Source: a virus
Reading direction: 5' to 3' (one strand)
Length of the DNA stretch: 39,869 nt
Virus record (IMG/VR): IMGVR_UViG_3300030102_006169
Coordinates: 1 to 39,869 of that record
The notes beneath the pieces were generated by a model, which saw nothing but the letters and a program-made list of their open reading frames with translations, was not told the origin of the DNA and searched no databases. The position numbers were made by a program, and so were the translations under genes. Positions 39,816 to 39,869 of the stretch are shown one piece after another (positions within the stretch are counted from its first letter, which is position 1; every line of letters starts with the position of its first letter).

Positions 39816-39838
39816 AAACCCTCTTCGGAGGGTTTCTT
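39816..39838 (+). terminator. Rho-independent terminator with TTCG loop
   Basis: AAACCCTC, loop TTCG, GAGGGTTT, then CTTC. The 8-bp stem is capped by a stable UUCG tetraloop. It begins 3 bases after the stop of the preceding gene. The T-tract is short, but the stem is strong. Confidence 0.85.
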
Positions 39839-39869
39839 CATTTATGAATCTACTCAAGCATCCTCTGTT

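Noticed and set aside
1-39869. tRNA genes, CRISPR arrays, transposons, reverse transcriptase or lysis genes
   Set aside because: No cloverleaf-like sequences, regularly spaced repeats, transposase or RT motifs, or holin/endolysin signatures were found on reading both strands; a computational scan was not possible.

Overview
The window is a stretch of a large, AT-rich (about 30% GC by eye) T4-like tailed phage genome. The host is probably a member of the Bacteroidota. The phage assignment rests on a syntenic head module: TerL (gp17-like), portal (gp20-like), prohead protease (gp21-like), scaffold (gp22-like) and major capsid protein (gp23-like). It also rests on a gp5-like baseplate hub and a gp55-like late sigma factor. 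The host assignment rests on three promoters of the Bacteroidota type (TTTG, 19-20 bp, TAnnTTTA) and on the near absence of Shine-Dalgarno sequences, with A-rich leaders in their place. No tRNA, rRNA, CRISPR array or insertion sequence was seen, and no gene-free stretch exceeds 300 bases.

Layout. (1) Bases 1-8951, plus strand: ten tightly packed genes, mostly of unknown function, for acidic, basic or Cys-rich proteins. Several share a short N-terminal leader (K-I/V-K-L/I-T-E...) with L/I-x-E sites like those cut by T4-type prohead proteases, so I read them as candidate internal head proteins. (2) Bases 8993-19251, plus strand: the head-assembly block. A small gene with its own host-like promoter (13702-14136) sits between the portal-linked gene and the protease. 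(3) Bases 19322-24818, minus strand and convergent with the head block: tail/baseplate-type genes. A 26-bp perfect palindrome lies at the junction. (4) Bases 24855-38777, minus strand: the late sigma factor, then at least nine glycosyltransferase-like genes around a GDP-mannose 4,6-dehydratase/GDP-fucose synthase pair. Interspersed are a degenerate HAD-like protein, a dUTPase with an N-terminal extension, an HD-fold protein with an altered HD doublet, and a 51-residue ORF. (5) Bases 38895-39813, plus strand: two small genes, each behind a nearly identical host-type promoter, which look early-expressed.

How it may work together (inference). Host RNA polymerase would read the TTTG/TAnnTTTA promoters early. 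The phage sigma factor would then direct late transcription from a recurring (G)ATATTTAT(T/A)A element, usually 11-26 bases before the start codon of late transcription units. The protease would process the scaffold, the capsid protein (predicted cut LLTE|AT) and the leader-bearing internal proteins. The sugar-nucleotide and glycosyltransferase genes lie on the same strand as the baseplate and sigma genes. That fits late synthesis of a fucose-containing glycan for the virion, although host-surface or DNA glycosylation cannot be excluded.
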